NCBI GenBank assembly: GCA_965284435.1
Contig: OZ260083.1
Coordinates: forward strand, 3,038,001-3,102,000
Length of the DNA: 64,000 bases
Source of the DNA: CAIYZT01 sp947461435
GTDB lineage: Bacteria > Pseudomonadota > Alphaproteobacteria > Rhodobacterales > Rhodobacteraceae
Reading direction: 5' to 3'
The position numbers and the translations under genes were made by a program. This document shows positions 62,694 to 64,000 of this stretch, piece by piece. A model generated the notes under the pieces. That model ran no database searches. It was given only the letters and a program-made list of their open reading frames with translations, and was not told where the DNA came from. Numbering within the stretch: position 1 is the first letter of the stretch; each line of letters begins with the position of its first letter.

Positions 62694-63233
62694 GTGTTTT
62701 TCAACACACATGAAACCTTCGGGCTAATCAGCAGAATCCTGCATTGGACGATGGCCCTTTTGATCCTTTCGCTTTTGGCACTGGGTCTGACTATTGCCGA
62801 TATGGAACCTTCACTTGATAGCCTTTGGCTCTATGGGCTCCACAAATCCTTGGGGTTCGTAGCGCTGATCTTGGTCCTCTTGCGGCTGGTCTGGCATCGC
62901 ATCACCCCGCCCCCATACCCTTTGGGAGACCCGGCCGCCCTGCCCCAACGACTGGCACGCGGGGCGCATCGCGTGATCTATGCCTTGTTGGTCATCATTC
63001 CCATGGCGGGCTGGGTGGGATCATCGGCCACTGGGCTTGATACCATCCTGTTCAACACGCTGACCCTTCCCCCAATTGCCCCGGTATCCGAGGCTTGGGA
63101 GACAACCGCCTTCACCGTGCATTGGGCGGCAACCTGGGCGCTGATGGGCGTCCTTGCCCTTCATATCGCCGGGGCCTTTGCGCGGGCCATAAAGGGCGAC
63201 AACACACTGGAGCGGATGATCAGCGGATCATAG
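62694..63233 (+). CDS. Cytochrome b561 family protein
   Basis: A 179-residue four-helix membrane cytochrome. Heme histidines are expected at H17 (RILHW), H50 (YGLHKSLG), H143 (TVHWAAT) and H157 (ALHIAG). Transfers electrons between quinol and a periplasmic acceptor. GTG 62694 is the start, two bases after the yceI stop. Its 3' end overlaps the convergent gene by six bases. Confidence 0.92.
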   Translation: MFFNTHETFGLISRILHWTMALLILSLLALGLTIADMEPSLDSLWLYGLHKSLGFVALILVLLRLVWHRITPPPYPLGDPAALPQRLARGAHRVIYALLVIIPMAGWVGSSATGLDTILFNTLTLPPIAPVSEAWETTAFTVHWAATWALMGVLALHIAGAFARAIKGDNTLERMISGS

Positions 63234-63647
63234 ACCCAGCCGCGGAATCTCGATCGCGGGGCAACGGTCCATGACAACACGAATCCCGGCCGCGCGCGCC
63301 GCTTCGGCTGCATCCTCGTTGATAACCCCAAGCTGCATCCAAACAGTTTTCAAATCTGGAAAGGCAGTCAATGCCTCCTGCACCACCGGGCCAACCTCTT
63401 CGCTGCGCCGAAAGATATCAACCATATCAACCGCTTCATCGATGTCTGACAGAGACGCACGCACCACTTCACCCAAACCGCTGTCTTGGCCCGCCTGCCC
63501 CGGATTTACAGGGATCACCCGATATCCGCGCGATGCCAAGAACCTGGCGACGCGGTGACTGGGACGGTCCTGTTTGGGCGACCAGCCGACAAGGGCAATC
63601 GTCCGCGTCTGGGCAAAGAGTTCAGAAAGTTCGGCATCACTTGGCAT
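63228..63647 (-). CDS. CoA-binding domain protein (YccU/COG1832-like)
   Basis: A 139-residue Rossmann protein with ALVGWSPKQDRPSHRVARFLASRGYRVIPVNPG at the start and KTVWMQLGVINEDAAEAARAAGIRVVMDRCPAIE. It is the stand-alone CoA-binding domain type. ATG 63647 is supported by GGGAGC. Function unknown. Confidence 0.9.
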   Translation of the reverse strand: MPSDAELSELFAQTRTIALVGWSPKQDRPSHRVARFLASRGYRVIPVNPGQAGQDSGLGEVVRASLSDIDEAVDMVDIFRRSEEVGPVVQEALTAFPDLKTVWMQLGVINEDAAEAARAAGIRVVMDRCPAIEIPRLGL

Positions 63648-63658
63648 TTCAATGCTCC

Positions 63659-63693
63659 CAAGAAAAAGGCGCCCGGCACATGGACCGGACGCC
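63659..63693 (-). terminator. Terminator after the rlmB-like gene
   Basis: On the minus strand GGCGTCCGG and CCGGGCGCC form a stem with one mismatch and an eight-base loop, followed by TTTTTCTT. It lies about 110 bases past the rlmB stop and just before the CoA-binding gene start. Confidence 0.8.
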
Positions 63694-63719
63694 AAGGCGT
63701 GGAACGAGGGACAGTGTCG

Positions 63720-63746
63720 GAAGTGGAGAGTTCCATCCTCCACTTC
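63720..63746. repeat. Perfect inverted repeat between rlmB and the CoA-binding gene
   Basis: GAAGTGGAG and CTCCACTTC are a perfect 9-bp inverted repeat with a nine-base centre. It is not followed by a T-run in either direction. It could be a transcript 3' end structure or an operator. Confidence 0.4.
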
Positions 63747-63801
63747 TCAAAAGACATAGGGGCCCAAACACGACGGAAAAGCCCCTTCGCAAAAAAGTGA
63801 A

Positions 63802-64000
63802 CTATCGTTGGCTCGCCGCATACAAACTGACGGCCGCTGCATTTGATACGTTCAGGCTGCCGAAGGCGCCCGAATAAGGAATGCGCGCCACAACATCACA
63901 GGTTTCGCGGGTCTTTTCCCGAAGCCCCGGCCCTTCGGCCCCCATGACCAAACCGATCGCGCGCGTACCAGCACCGGCAATGGCCTGCGCCAAGGTCAGG
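63802..64000 (-). CDS. rlmB: 23S rRNA 2'-O-ribose methyltransferase, RlmB-like (partial, cut by window end)
   Basis: Only the last 65 or so residues are in the window. They hold the SpoU/TrmH knot motifs VMGAEGPGLREKTRETCD and SLNVSNAAAVSLYA, where N and S residues bind SAM. RlmB (Gm2251) is the likely assignment given the motif spacing; other SpoU methyltransferases cannot be excluded from so short a piece. Confidence 0.8.
   Translation of the reverse strand, partial: LTLAQAIAGAGTRAIGLVMGAEGPGLREKTRETCDVVARIPYSGAFGSLNVSNAAAVSLYAASQR

Noticed and set aside
1..64000. tRNA, rRNA, CRISPR, insertion sequence or prophage
   Set aside because: No tRNA cloverleaf, rRNA stretch, regularly spaced repeats, transposase or phage genes were recognised on reading through; a tRNAscan and ISfinder search would settle this.

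Overview
The window comes from an alphaproteobacterium of the Rhodobacteraceae (Roseobacter group). The evidence is the set of lineage-typical small families (DUF1476/zeta subunit, DUF2484, DUF2842, DUF3572, DUF983), the dcw order ftsW-murG-murC-murB-ddlB-ftsQ-ftsA-ftsZ-lpxC, the bmt/corrinoid/DUF1638 methyl-transfer genes, H-NOX plus GGDEF, PleD, and LexA boxes of the alphaproteobacterial GAAC-N7-GAAC type. It is ordinary, gene-dense chromosome. I saw no rRNA, tRNA, CRISPR array, insertion sequence or prophage.

Layout. 1-1382: 5' part of a DctB-type sensor kinase. 1.4-5.8 kb: purQ, an intruding zinc alcohol dehydrogenase, purS, purC, and divergently a hypothetical gene and the F1-ATPase zeta inhibitor. 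5.9-11.8 kb: an MprF-like lipid enzyme, a homocysteine methyltransferase, an apparently SOS-controlled radical SAM protein, a corrinoid protein, a tiny membrane protein and DUF1638. 11.8-26.1 kb (minus strand): recN, bamD, lpxC and the distal dcw cluster from ftsZ back to ftsW, with two tandem DUF2484 genes; murD and the proximal dcw genes are absent. 26.3-32.4 kb (minus strand): degQ-like protease, hflC, hflK, gor, rpiA. 32.6-46.2 kb: mntH under a palindromic operator, a tandem GST pair, sdaA, an EamA transporter, thiamine pyrophosphokinase, a large acidic protein of unknown function, DUF2842, purA, DUF6524, a VOC protein, secG and pyrG. 46.3-49.7 kb: H-NOX/diguanylate cyclase pair and a DUF4153 membrane protein. 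49.8-56.1 kb: an MttB-family methyltransferase, HAD phosphatase, DUF3572, PleD, then a minus-strand group of a periplasmic metal-sensor-like protein, a small membrane protein, an ECF sigma factor and an EF-hand protein. 56.2-64 kb: DUF983, NUDIX, desaturase, XRE regulator, lipocalin and a Cys-rich lipoprotein, aldo/keto reductase, ImuA-like protein behind a LexA box, YceI with cytochrome b561, CoA-binding protein and the 3' end of an rlmB-like gene.

Most interesting points. Two genes have a LexA-type box overlapping or next to a predicted near-leaderless promoter: the PA0069-family radical SAM gene, whose protein ends in a sliding-clamp-like QMSLF pentapeptide, and a stand-alone ImuA-like gene. 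The pyrG leader has a perfect 10-bp inverted repeat that buries its ribosome binding site. The homocysteine methyltransferase, corrinoid protein and DUF1638 look like parts of a split cobalamin methionine synthase. The H-NOX keeps its proximal heme histidine but lacks the usual YxSxR motif.
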